From positions 1 through 45,828 of the forward strand of contig SVGS01000025.1 in NCBI GenBank assembly GCA_015056205.1: 45,828 nucleotides of DNA. The letters run 5' to 3'. The DNA is from Clostridiales bacterium. Lineage in GTDB: Bacteria > Bacillota > Clostridia > Christensenellales > Aristaeellaceae. Position numbers and translations under genes: made by a program. Below are positions 37,140-44,961 of this stretch, one piece after another. The stretch's first letter is position 1. Each line of letters starts with the position of its first letter. The notes under the pieces were generated by a model, which searched no databases, was not told where the DNA came from, and saw only the letters and a list, made by a program, of their open reading frames with translations.

Positions 37140-38216
37140 TCAGGCATTGGCGGCTTCAAACTTCTTCATAAAGGCAACCAGCTTCTGCACCCCTTCGATG
37201 GGCATGGCGTTATAGATGCTGGCGCGCATGCCGCCGACGGACCGGTGGCCCTTCAGGTTGACCAGGCCTTCCGCTGCCGCGGCTTTCACGAACGCGGCGT
37301 CCTTTTCCGCCTCCCCGGTCACGAAGGTCACGTTCATGCGGCTGCGGTATTTCTTCTGCGCGGTCGCCTTGAACAGTTTGCTTTCGTCCAGGAAGTCGTA
37401 CAGAAGCTTCGCCTTTTCAATATTGACCGCCTCGATGGCCTTCACGCCGCCGATGCTCTTGAGCCACTGGAAGGTCAGCCCCGCCAGATAGATGCCCCAG
37501 GTGTTGGGCGTGTTGTACATGCTGCCGGCCTTCGCCTGAACCTCCCAGTTCAGCAGCTTCGGGCAGATGTCCATCGCTTTTCCGATCAGATCCTTCCGGA
37601 CGATCAGCAGGCACAGGCCGCTGGGTCCGATGTTCTTCTGCGCGCCGGCGTAGATCACGCCGTACTTGCTGACGTCCATCTCCTCGGACAGGATCATGCT
37701 GCTGGCGTCGCAGACCAGCGGAGCCTTGCACTGCGGAAGCTCCACATAGCGGGTGCCGTAAATCGTGTTGTTTTGGGTGATGTGCAGATAGTCCGCGTCG
37801 TCATGGTACTCGATGGCGTTCACGTCCGGCACATAGGTATAGGTATCTTCCCGGCTGGAAGCCACCACGCTGACCTCGCCGTAGCGCTTGCCTTCCTCCG
37901 CCGCCAGATGGGCGAAATTGCCGCTGTCGATATAGTCAGCCTTCCGGTTCACCATCAGGTTCAGCGGAATGGCGGAAAACTGCTGCGTTGCGCCTCCCTG
38001 CAGGAACAGAACCTCATAATCCTCTCCGATGTTCATCAGATCCCGGATATCCGCCACGGTCTGATCATAAATATCGGTATACATTTTACTGCGATGGCTC
38101 ATTTCCATGACGCTCATCCCGGTATCCCCGTAGCAGACCAGATCCTTCTGAGCCTTTTCCAGCACCGGCAGAGCCAGCTGGGAAGGTCCCGGAGAGAAGT
38201 TATAAACGCGTTCCAT
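37140..38216 (-). CDS. serC: Phosphoserine aminotransferase
   Basis: PLP enzyme of 358 residues that converts 3-phosphohydroxypyruvate to phosphoserine. It opens with ERVYNFSPGPSQLALPVLE, has the substrate-loop QGGATQQFSAIP near residue 75, and the PLP-binding lysine in IYAGAQKNIGPSG near residue 195. The C-terminal GHRSVGGMRASIYNAMP motif is typical. The ATG at 38216 has AAAGGAGG about eight bases upstream; the longer frame to 38318 would start upstream of the promoter. It is first in a serC-serA operon. Confidence 0.96.
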   Translation of the reverse strand: MERVYNFSPGPSQLALPVLEKAQKDLVCYGDTGMSVMEMSHRSKMYTDIYDQTVADIRDLMNIGEDYEVLFLQGGATQQFSAIPLNLMVNRKADYIDSGNFAHLAAEEGKRYGEVSVVASSREDTYTYVPDVNAIEYHDDADYLHITQNNTIYGTRYVELPQCKAPLVCDASSMILSEEMDVSKYGVIYAGAQKNIGPSGLCLLIVRKDLIGKAMDICPKLLNWEVQAKAGSMYNTPNTWGIYLAGLTFQWLKSIGGVKAIEAVNIEKAKLLYDFLDESKLFKATAQKKYRSRMNVTFVTGEAEKDAAFVKAAAAEGLVNLKGHRSVGGMRASIYNAMPIEGVQKLVAFMKKFEAANA

Positions 38217-38285
38217 TGAGAAATCCTCCTTTTTCTTGAGCGGGTCATTTTTGTCCCACTGGGTTATATTCGAACCACGGGATAT

Positions 38286-38314
38286 AGTATGCCTCATTTT
38301 GATCTTTTTTGCAA
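38286..38314 (-). promoter_or_regulatory. Promoter of serC-serA
   Basis: On the minus strand TTGCAA (38309-38314) and CATACT (38286-38291) are 17 bases apart. A short GC/AT inverted pattern (TCCC...GGTT...AACC...GGGA) lies just downstream at about 38250-38282. Confidence 0.72.
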
Positions 38315-38342
38315 GCATAAATACAGTGCAAGTACAACCCGC

Positions 38343-39950
38343 CTACCGTTTCCCCGGTTTTTCCTCTCCCGAACGGTGTCCGCCGATCTGCGTGTTGCGC
38401 TGAATCGTGGTCGCTCCCTGCTGCAGATTGGTTCCCTTCAGCACCGCGTTTTTCCCGAATCGCTCCTGCAGGCGAAGGGCCGCGCGCTGCAGCTTTTTCT
38501 CCTTCTCGTCGGCGGCCGTCTCCGCGGCCTGCTTTTCCTGAAGCGCCCCGTAATCCGTAAAAAAGTCCAGCTGAACGGGGCCCTCCTCGGGGATCTCCTT
38601 CTCCGGAATCAGATTGCAGGCCACGACATTGATCCGCCGGACCAGCAGATCCGGATCGGTGATCCGGTCATAAAGCGCCATCATGGTCTCCATAATCCGC
38701 CGCGTGGAGCTGGTCCACCGGTCCAGGTTGCCGGTTCCGTGGGCATGCTCGGGCGCGGGCCGGCCGTAGTAATCCAGCTTCACCTTTCCCGCGTACGGCC
38801 GGCCGGTCCGGGAAACCAGAAAAACCGATTCCCGCAGGGTTCTCCCGTGAATCTTCTCCGTCAGGCTGGCCCGGTCATAGCTCAGCGTCAGCGTCACCTG
38901 GCGGGTGACCAGCCCCTTTCGCACCAGATCCAGCACCAGCAGCTCCGTCATCTCCCGCACGATGATACGGGTTTTTTCCGCGTCATAGGGCTCCGCCAGC
39001 ACCTGGCCGGAAGAAAGCGATGTCGTCTCCGGCTGATAGGCATGGATGGTCTGAATCTCAGTCGGCTCCCATCCCCAGGCGTGGTCGATCAGCAGCTCCG
39101 CGTTGATGCCCAGAGCGGCGTAAAGCAGATCCTCGTTTGCCGTGCTGAGCCGGGCCACGTCCCCCATGGTATGGCAGTTCAGTGCCTCCAGCCGCCGGGC
39201 GATCCCCGCCCCCACGCGCCAGAAGTCGGTGATCGGCACATGGCACCAGAGCTGTTCCCGGTAGCTTTGTTCGTTCAGCTCGGCGATGCGCACGCCGTCC
39301 CGGTCCGGTTTGACGTGCTTGGCCACGATGTCCATGGCGATCTTGGCCAGATACAGGTTGGTGCCGATGCCGGCGGTGGCGGTGATGCCCGTATCGTGAA
39401 GCACCTCCCGGATCATCATGATGGCCAGCTCGTGCGGCGTCAGGCCGTAGGTTTTCAGGTAGCCGGTCACGTCGATGAAGCATTCGTCGATGGAATAAAC
39501 ATGAATGTCTTCCGAACTGACGTATTTCAGATAGATGGAAAAGATGTGGGTGCTGATCTTCTCGTACAGCTTCATCCGGGGCGGCGCCACGATATATGCC
39601 AGCTCCAGCGAGGGATCCTCCGCCAGCGCCTCCGCGCTGAAGGAAGAGGAGGCGAAATGGTACCGGCCCTTCTCGTCCTTCGGCAAAAGCCCCATCGCCC
39701 GGGCCTTCCGGAAGCGCTCCGCGTTGACCTCCTTCACCCGCTGAATCACTTCGAAAAGCCGCGCCCGGCCTGAAATCCCGTAGGCCTTCAGCGACGGGGA
39801 TACCGCCAGGCAGATGGTCTTCTCCGTCCGGCTGTCGTCCGCCACCACCAGGTTCGTGCTCAGCGGATCGTATTTCCGGTCGGCCAGCTCCACGCTGGCG
39901 TAAAAGGATTTCAGGTCGATGGCAATATAGACTCTGGTCTTTTCCGGCAT
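38343..39950 (-). CDS. Y-family DNA polymerase, UmuC/UvrX-like
   Basis: Predicted translesion polymerase of 535 residues. The catalytic acids are D12 in AIDLKSFYASVE and D155-E156 in YSIDECFIDVT. The helix-hairpin-helix part (FWRVGAGIARRLEAL) and little-finger domain (SLSSGQVLAEPYDAEKT) follow. A beta-clamp binding motif QLDFF lies near the C-terminus, ahead of the QGATTIQRNTQIGGH tail common in Bacillota UvrX/YqjW proteins. This branch is distinct from DinB. The ATG at 39950 has GGGAGG six bases upstream. It lies 16 bases after a small unknown gene and downstream of an S24 repressor, so a DNA-damage-induced cassette is likely. Confidence 0.92.
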   Translation of the reverse strand: MPEKTRVYIAIDLKSFYASVELADRKYDPLSTNLVVADDSRTEKTICLAVSPSLKAYGISGRARLFEVIQRVKEVNAERFRKARAMGLLPKDEKGRYHFASSSFSAEALAEDPSLELAYIVAPPRMKLYEKISTHIFSIYLKYVSSEDIHVYSIDECFIDVTGYLKTYGLTPHELAIMMIREVLHDTGITATAGIGTNLYLAKIAMDIVAKHVKPDRDGVRIAELNEQSYREQLWCHVPITDFWRVGAGIARRLEALNCHTMGDVARLSTANEDLLYAALGINAELLIDHAWGWEPTEIQTIHAYQPETTSLSSGQVLAEPYDAEKTRIIVREMTELLVLDLVRKGLVTRQVTLTLSYDRASLTEKIHGRTLRESVFLVSRTGRPYAGKVKLDYYGRPAPEHAHGTGNLDRWTSSTRRIMETMMALYDRITDPDLLVRRINVVACNLIPEKEIPEEGPVQLDFFTDYGALQEKQAAETAADEKEKKLQRAALRLQERFGKNAVLKGTNLQQGATTIQRNTQIGGHRSGEEKPGKR

Positions 39951-39966
39951 GGAAGGCCTCCCTCTC

Positions 39967-40260
39967 TCATTCCTCCGGCGACAGGCTCTCCACAAACCAG
40001 CGGCCGAAGCAGCTGGCAAAGCGCCGGTCGCCCCGTTCGAAGAACAGATGCCGGGTCTCCCCCTGAATCACGATGGTATAGCAGTCGCCGGGAAGCCCCC
40101 GCTCCACCGAGGAGGCGGGACGGAAGTCCTTCACCGAGTCAATCCGGAAGGTGCGCCCGTCCTTCCAGGTAATGGTGCGCGGCTGCATATAGCCGGTGGC
40201 GTCAAAATCCGAGGTGACTTTGACATAGATGCGCTTCGGTCTGCGGACAGCGGTATTCAC
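39967..40260 (-). CDS. Small protein encoded with the UmuC-type polymerase
   Basis: Protein of 97 residues that I cannot name. It is beta-rich and soluble, with VTSDFDATGYMQPRTITWKDGRTFRID in the first half and CYTIVIQGETRHLFFE in the second; the end carries CFGRWFVESL. I recall similar small genes beside UmuC-like polymerases and S24 repressors in Clostridia, but know no function. The start is GTG with AAAGGAG about nine bases upstream. It could be a polymerase accessory factor; that is inference from position alone. Confidence 0.8.
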   Translation of the reverse strand: MNTAVRRPKRIYVKVTSDFDATGYMQPRTITWKDGRTFRIDSVKDFRPASSVERGLPGDCYTIVIQGETRHLFFERGDRRFASCFGRWFVESLSPEE

Positions 40261-40330
40261 GGAAGCCGTCTCCTTTCCGTCTCTGCGTGTTTTCTTCTCA
40301 TCGGGGTTCTTTCCCGGCGGGATCCGGGCC

Positions 40331-41146
40331 TCAGGCTCCCGTCAGCGCCCGGATCTCATCCGCGAACAGTTCTTCCAGCAGGGCGGCGTCCTTCGCGGCC
40401 GCCCGGTCGGAGGCCGGAACGGTGCCGAGCACCACGCCCCGGATCACCAGATACGCGTCCTCCGCCGGCTCCGGATACGGCAGCGCGGGATTGACGGAAA
40501 ACAGGGTGTGCTCCGGCGACACGCGCTTGATCACCGCGCCTCCGTCCGTATCCACAATCACGTCCTCCCCCGGCCGGGCGTCGGCCGCGTTGCGGAAATA
40601 AACATACTCCTGATCATGGTAAACGGGCTCCATGCTCTCCCCCCGCACGCGGACCACGCCGTCCGCCCTTTCGCTGAGGCTGTTCCGCCGCAGAAAGGCG
40701 TAGCCGGGACCCTCCGCCGGCACCTCGTCCCCCAGGCCGGCGGCCACGGTTCCGGGCCGCACGGGCACCAGCAGAAAGTTCTCCCGCAGGGCGGCGCTCT
40801 GGCGGCTCTCCTCCTCCCGCAGCAGGGCGGAAATCATCTGATCCACCACCCGCCGCCCACCGGGGCTCAGCAGGCGGAAATGCCGCATCACGCGGCCCTC
40901 CAGCGGATCCGCTGGCTCTCCCGCTCCCCGGAAAAGCTCCTGTACCGGAACCCCCAGAAGCGCGCAGAGCGCGGGAATCGTCGTGTAATCCGGCCGGCTG
41001 CGGTCGTTTTCCCAGTTGACCACGGTGTTCCGCGTAACGGAAAGCCGTTCCGCCAGATCCTGCTGGGACAGCGCTGCCTTTTTCCGGTATTCCCGCAGCA
41101 CCTTTCCCAGCCGAAACTCTTCCCTTTCCGGATTCTTCTGCGTCAT
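40331..41146 (-). CDS. LexA-like repressor: XRE helix-turn-helix plus S24 self-cleaving domain
   Basis: Regulator of 271 residues. Residues 11-72 form an XRE-type DNA-binding domain (LSQQDLAERLSVTRNTVVNWEN). The C-terminal half is an S24 peptidase-like domain with a probable cleavage site A136-G137 (VAAGLGDE), the nucleophile S171 in RGESMEP and the base K207 in GAVIKRVS. Such proteins cut themselves when RecA is active. It heads the operon with the small protein and UmuC-type polymerase. The ATG at 41146 has GGGAGGGG about seven bases upstream. A large palindrome covers its own promoter, so autorepression is expected. It has an XRE domain where true LexA has a winged helix. Confidence 0.9.
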   Translation of the reverse strand: MTQKNPEREEFRLGKVLREYRKKAALSQQDLAERLSVTRNTVVNWENDRSRPDYTTIPALCALLGVPVQELFRGAGEPADPLEGRVMRHFRLLSPGGRRVVDQMISALLREEESRQSAALRENFLLVPVRPGTVAAGLGDEVPAEGPGYAFLRRNSLSERADGVVRVRGESMEPVYHDQEYVYFRNAADARPGEDVIVDTDGGAVIKRVSPEHTLFSVNPALPYPEPAEDAYLVIRGVVLGTVPASDRAAAKDAALLEELFADEIRALTGA

Positions 41147-41227
41147 TCCGTACCCCTCCCGTCCCGTTCCCCCCGGCCCGGCGCTCCTGCCGCCGTTCCC
41201 GAAGGCCTCCTGATGGATTCTGCCTTC

Positions 41228-41257
41228 AGTATAGCACAATCTTATTTTGCATTTCAA
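41228..41257 (-). promoter_or_regulatory. Promoter of the S24 repressor operon
   Basis: On the minus strand an extended -10 TGCTATACT (-10 hexamer at 41228-41233) is preceded after 18 bases by TTGAAA (41252-41257). The palindrome covers the -35 and spacer. Confidence 0.8.
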
Positions 41258-41282
41258 GATCGTTATGCAAAATTTCTTGTGC
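41234..41282. repeat. Nested palindrome, probable operator of the S24 repressor
   Basis: ATTTTGCAT (41244-41252) and ATGCAAAAT (41265-41273) are exact inverted copies 12 bases apart. An outer pair, GCACAA (41234-41239) and TTGTGC (41277-41282), is centred within one base of the same point. It overlaps the repressor promoter and resembles neither the Bacillus nor the E. coli LexA box. Confidence 0.72.
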
Positions 41283-41365
41283 AGTTCGGGCTTTCCCCCG
41301 GCCTTTTCCCGCCGTTTTCCCTGCCTTCTTCCCTTCCGCGCTTTCGCCCCCCTTCTGCCGAAAAA

Positions 41366-41379
41366 TGTAAACGATTACA
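41366..41379. promoter_or_regulatory. LacI-family/CcpA-type operator
   Basis: TGTAAACGATTACA is a near-perfect palindrome with the central CG and flanking TGTAA/TTACA typical of LacI/GalR-family and CcpA (cre) sites. It ends three bases before the -35 of the GH94 promoter. Confidence 0.72.
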
Positions 41380-41381
41380 TA

Positions 41382-41410
41382 TTGCGTCAAAGAGCCTGAC
41401 GTGTTAAGAT
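41382..41410 (+). promoter_or_regulatory. Promoter of the GH94 gene
   Basis: TTGCGT (41382-41387) and TAAGAT (41405-41410) are 17 bases apart. A leader of about 70 bases follows before the ribosome binding site GAGGAGG. Confidence 0.55.
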
Positions 41411-41486
41411 GGAAGCAAAGAAAAACCATCCGCGGTCTCCCCGGGGGTCGGGGGCGGAATCCGCGGACAGAGGAGGAACAATTCGG

Positions 41487-43874
41487 ATGCGGTACGGGTA
41501 TTTTGACGAAAAAGCCAGGGAATATGTGATCACCAATCCGGACACGCCGGCGCCCTGGGCCAACTATCTGGGTTCTCCCGATTACGGCGCCATCATTACC
41601 GTCAACGCCGGTGGTTACAGCTTTGTCAAAAGCGGTGCCGCGGGGCGGATTCTGCGTTATACATTCAATCAGTTTGACGAGCCGGGCCGCTATATCTATC
41701 TGCGGGATGAGGAATCCGGGGATTTCTGGTCCGCCAGCTGGAAGCCAGTGAAAAAGCCCCTGGATGAGTATCATACGGAATGCCACCACGGCACCAGCTA
41801 TACGGAGTTCGTCAGCGAATACAAAGGGATCCGCAGCCGGGCCCTGTATTACGTTCCCATGGGAGCCACCCATGAAGTCTGGCGGATCACCGTGGAAAAC
41901 CGGACGGATCGTCCCCGGAAGATCAGCGTCTTCGGCTATGCCGAGCTGACGACCGAAAGCTTCTATACCCAGGATCTGGTGAACATGCAGTATACCCAGT
42001 TTATCACGAAGACCGAGTTCCATGATGATTTTATCCTGGAGCAGATCAATGAGTTCAATTATCCCCGTCCGGACGGTACCACCGGCCGGGAGCGTTTCTT
42101 CGGTCTGGCCGGCGCCAAAGTCGCCAGCTATACCGGCCGCCGGGAGCAGTTCCTGGGCCGGAACCGCTTTGACGCTCCCCAGGCGGTGGTGGACGGCCGC
42201 TGCGATGACAGCCTGAATTATAACGCGAACCCCTGCGGCGCCCTGCAGTTCAGCGTTTCGCTGGAGCCCGGTCAGGAATCCTGTGCCGCCTTCCTTCTGG
42301 GTCAGAAGACCGTCTTTGAGGCCCGGGAAATCCTGAAGCGGTATCAGAATGTGAAAAAGGTGACGGATCAGGAGAAAGAGGAGTTGATCCGCTACTGGCA
42401 CGGCGAGCTGGAAAACCTGAAGATCTATACGCCGGATCAGAAGTTTAACGCCATGATCAATACCTGGAACGCCTTCCAGTGCTTCACGACCTTCGTCTGG
42501 AGCCGGGCCGCCAGCCTGGTCTACTGCGGCGAGCGGAACGGCTACGGCTACCGCGATACCGTGCAGGATATTCAGGGCATCATGCATCTGGATCCGGAGC
42601 TGGCCCGGAAGCAGCTGACCTTCATGCTCAGCGCCCAGGTGCATCACGGCGCCGGCCTCCCCCTGGTCAAGTATACGCATAACGCGGGTCATGAGGATAC
42701 GCCGGAGCAGGACAGCTATGTGAAAGAAACCGGGCATCCCAGCTACCGGGCGGACGATGCCCTGTGGCTCTTCCCGACGGTGTATAAATATGTCGCGGAA
42801 ACCGGCAACACCGCCTATCTGGATGAGGAAATCCCCTTCGCGGATCAGGACAGCGGCACGGTGCGGGAGCATCTGAAGCGGGCCATCAATTTCAGCATGA
42901 CGCATCTGGGCCCCCACGGCATGCCCGCCGGCCTGCACGCGGACTGGAACGACTGCCTGGTGCTGGGCGCCCAGGGCGAAAGCACCTTCGTCGCCTTCCA
43001 GCTCTACTATGCCCTGAATATCATGAAGGAATTCTGTAAGGACGAGCCGGAATATGTGCAGTATCTGACCGAAACCGCCGATAACCTGTTGAAGATCCTG
43101 AACGAAAAGTGCTTCGAGGGCGACCGGTTTATCCGGGGCTTCCGGGATACCGGCGATGTGATCGGAAGCGCGAAGGACAAGGAAGCCAATATGTGGCTCA
43201 ATCCCCAGACCTGGGCCGTCATCAGCCGGGCTGCCACGCCGGAGCAGGCGGAAACCATCCTGAATACCGCCTTTGAGAAGCTGAACACGCCCTACGGTCT
43301 GGAGCTGATGCAGCCCAGCTACCGTTACGAGTATTTCGAAGGCGCCCGGATGCGCCTCTTTAACCCCGGCACGAAGGAAAACGGCGGCATCTTCTGCCAG
43401 CCGCAGGGCTGGGCGATTCTGGCGGAAGCGCTGGCCGGCCACGGAAACCGTGCCTTCAAATACTATCAGGAAAGCAGCCCCGCCTCCTTCAATGAGGACG
43501 CGGACCGCCGGGTCATTGAGCCCTATGTGCATGGCCAGTTCATCGAAGGCCATGAGAGCCCCTTCGCCGGCCGGAGCCATGTGCACTGGCTGACGGGTAC
43601 GGCCAGCACCGTCATGGTCGGCTGTGTGGAAGGCATTCTGGGCCTGCGGCCCACGCCGGAAGGCATCGAGATCTCTCCGGCCATTCCCGCCGACTGGGAC
43701 GGCATGATGATTGAAAAGAAGTTCCGCGGCAAAAAGCTCCGCATCACCGTGGATAATCTGGCCCACCGGGAAGCCGGTCCCCGGATGATCGTCCTGAACG
43801 GCGTGGAACGGGAACCCGGCGTCATCCCGGCGGAAGATCTGCAGGATGAGAACGTGATCACGGTGGTTATGTAA
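41487..43874 (+). CDS. GH94 disaccharide phosphorylase (cellobiose/chitobiose phosphorylase family)
   Basis: Enzyme of 795 residues that splits a beta-linked glucoside or related disaccharide with phosphate, giving a sugar 1-phosphate. It matches GH94 along its length: RYGYFDEKAREYVITNPDTPAPW at the start, YIYLRDEESGDFWSASWKPV near residue 70, RNGYGYRDTVQD near 350, ADWNDCL (from D486) with the catalytic acid, and YVHGQFIEGHES with the HWLTGTAST phosphate-site segment. It seems closer to diacetylchitobiose or cellobionic-acid type enzymes than to classical cellobiose phosphorylase, but specificity cannot be decided by eye. ATG 41487 is chosen because GAGGAGG lies upstream and homologues start there. 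No transporter is beside it; trmO follows after four bases. Confidence 0.9.
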   Translation: MRYGYFDEKAREYVITNPDTPAPWANYLGSPDYGAIITVNAGGYSFVKSGAAGRILRYTFNQFDEPGRYIYLRDEESGDFWSASWKPVKKPLDEYHTECHHGTSYTEFVSEYKGIRSRALYYVPMGATHEVWRITVENRTDRPRKISVFGYAELTTESFYTQDLVNMQYTQFITKTEFHDDFILEQINEFNYPRPDGTTGRERFFGLAGAKVASYTGRREQFLGRNRFDAPQAVVDGRCDDSLNYNANPCGALQFSVSLEPGQESCAAFLLGQKTVFEAREILKRYQNVKKVTDQEKEELIRYWHGELENLKIYTPDQKFNAMINTWNAFQCFTTFVWSRAASLVYCGERNGYGYRDTVQDIQGIMHLDPELARKQLTFMLSAQVHHGAGLPLVKYTHNAGHEDTPEQDSYVKETGHPSYRADDALWLFPTVYKYVAETGNTAYLDEEIPFADQDSGTVREHLKRAINFSMTHLGPHGMPAGLHADWNDCLVLGAQGESTFVAFQLYYALNIMKEFCKDEPEYVQYLTETADNLLKILNEKCFEGDRFIRGFRDTGDVIGSAKDKEANMWLNPQTWAVISRAATPEQAETILNTAFEKLNTPYGLELMQPSYRYEYFEGARMRLFNPGTKENGGIFCQPQGWAILAEALAGHGNRAFKYYQESSPASFNEDADRRVIEPYVHGQFIEGHESPFAGRSHVHWLTGTASTVMVGCVEGILGLRPTPEGIEISPAIPADWDGMMIEKKFRGKKLRITVDNLAHREAGPRMIVLNGVEREPGVIPAEDLQDENVITVVM

Positions 43875-43878
43875 GACC

Positions 43879-44553
43879 ATGAAAACCATCGCGAAAATCT
43901 ATAACGATTATACAGATAAATTCGGTATTCCCCGTCAGAGCGGTCTGGTGGAAGAAGTTGTCTCCACCATCGTCTTTGAGGAGGAATACCGGGTGGAGGA
44001 AGCGCTTCGGGGAATCGAAGCGTTTTCCCATCTGTGGCTGATCTGGCGCTTCAGCCGGACGGAGCGGGACACCTGGTCGCCGACGGTGCGGCCTCCCCGG
44101 CTGGGGGGCAACACCCGCGTGGGCGTCTTCGCGACCCGCTCCCCCTTCCGGCCCAACCCCATCGGCCTGAGCTGCGTCCGCCTGACGGCCGTGGAAAAAA
44201 CGCGGGACGGAACGGTGCTGAAGGTGGCCGGCGCCGATCTGATGAATGGAACCCCCATTCTGGATATCAAGCCCTACCTCCCTTACGCCGACTGTCATCC
44301 GGAGGCAGCCGGCGGATTTACGGAAAGTGTCGGAAAGCGCCGGGTCTCCGTTTTCCTTCCGGAGCCCCTCGCCGCGCGGCTCAGCCCCGGGGAGCGCCGG
44401 GCCTTGACCGCCGTGCTGCAGGAAGATCCCCGCCCCGCCTATCAGGATGACCCGGACCGCATCTACGGCTTCCGCTTTGGTTCCCGGGAGGTCCGCTTCC
44501 GCGTTCAGGACGGCGTCCTGACTGTCACGGATCTGGAACCCGTTTCGCCCTGA
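43879..44553 (+). CDS. trmO: tRNA (adenine(37)-N6)-methyltransferase TrmO
   Basis: Enzyme of 224 residues of the TsaA/YaeB family that uses S-adenosylmethionine to methylate t6A37 in some tRNAs. Typical marks are AKIYNDYTDKFGIPRQSGLV at the start, FSHLWLIWRF near residue 50, and GVFATRSPFRPNPIGLS near residue 85 followed by DLMNGTPILDIKPYLPYAD. A C-terminal domain (YGFRFGSREVRFRV) follows. It starts four bases after the GH94 stop, so both share a transcript although their functions appear unrelated. Confidence 0.94.
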   Translation: MKTIAKIYNDYTDKFGIPRQSGLVEEVVSTIVFEEEYRVEEALRGIEAFSHLWLIWRFSRTERDTWSPTVRPPRLGGNTRVGVFATRSPFRPNPIGLSCVRLTAVEKTRDGTVLKVAGADLMNGTPILDIKPYLPYADCHPEAAGGFTESVGKRRVSVFLPEPLAARLSPGERRALTAVLQEDPRPAYQDDPDRIYGFRFGSREVRFRVQDGVLTVTDLEPVSP

Positions 44554-44581
44554 AAACCGCCCTAAATGGAAAAGATTTGTC

Positions 44582-44610
44582 TTGACGCCGGCCGGAATTT
44601 GTGATATTCT
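44582..44610 (+). promoter_or_regulatory. Promoter of the tRNA-Ser pair
   Basis: TTGACG (44582-44587), a 17-base spacer ending in TGA, and TATTCT (44605-44610). The first tRNA starts 20 bases after the -10. Confidence 0.85.
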
Positions 44611-44629
44611 AATCGAGCTGGTTCGTTCT

Positions 44630-44715
44630 GGAGCGATGGCCGAGCGGTTGAAGGCGCTGGTCTTGAAAACCAGTGATACCGAAAGGTACCGGGGGTTCGA
44701 ATCCCTCTCGCTCCG
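44630..44715 (+). tRNA. tRNA-Ser (anticodon UGA)
   Basis: The acceptor stem GGAGCGA pairs with TCGCTCC (44708-44714), with discriminator G. Anticodon stem CTGGT/ACCAG holds the loop CTTGAAA, giving anticodon TGA at 44664-44666. A long variable arm (GATACCGAAAGGTACC) and the GGTTCGAATCC T-arm confirm serine. No CCA is encoded. Confidence 0.97.
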
Positions 44716-44725
44716 TTGCCGGCTT

Positions 44726-44813
44726 GGAGAAGTACCCAAGTGGCCGAAGGGGCTCCCCTGCTAAGGGAGTAGGCGGGTTAAACCGCGCCCGGGTTCAAAT
44801 CCCGGCTTCTCCG
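44726..44813 (+). tRNA. tRNA-Ser (anticodon GCU)
   Basis: The acceptor stem GGAGAAG pairs with CTTCTCC (44806-44812), with discriminator G. Anticodon stem CTCCC/GGGAG holds CTGCTAA, giving anticodon GCT at 44760-44762. The variable arm is long and the T-arm is GGGTTCAAATCCC. It lies 10 bases after tRNA-Ser(UGA). Its 3' end is a likely integration site, as an integrase remnant points towards it. Confidence 0.97.
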
Positions 44814-44820
44814 CTTAGAG

Positions 44821-44858
44821 ACCCTAGGAAAATCAACGTTCCTAGGGTTTTCATTTTG
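44821..44858 (+). terminator. Terminator of the tRNA-Ser pair
   Basis: ACCCTAGGAA (44821-44830) pairs with TTCCTAGGGT (44839-44848) around an eight-base loop, followed by TTTCATTTT. Confidence 0.88.
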
Positions 44859-44862
44859 CCCT

Positions 44863-44883
44863 GTACCCCAACCGTACCCCAAC
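44863..44883. repeat. Tandem repeat of GTACCCCAAC next to the tRNA
   Basis: GTACCCCAAC occurs at 44863-44872 and again at 44874-44883, an 11-base period. It lies between the tRNA terminator and the integrase remnant, where arm-type integrase binding sites are found in integrated elements. Confidence 0.5.
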
Positions 44884-44961
44884 GGGAGGAAAAAAAGGCT
44901 CCACTCTCAGACGAGAATGAAGCCCAAAAACAGAAAAAAACCAACACCAAAAATAAAAAAA

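Larger units (their letters stand above)
41147..41486. other. 340-base divergent region between repressor and GH94 gene
   Basis: It holds the repressor leader (41147-41227), repressor promoter and palindrome (41228-41282), a pyrimidine-rich stretch on the plus strand (about 41287-41355), a LacI/CcpA-type operator (41366-41379) and the GH94 promoter (41382-41410). No gene is seen. Confidence 0.7.

Noticed and set aside
41226..43889. Minus-strand open frame of about 890 codons opposite GH94
   Set aside because: GH94 matches its family along the full length on the plus strand; the opposite frame has no motif.
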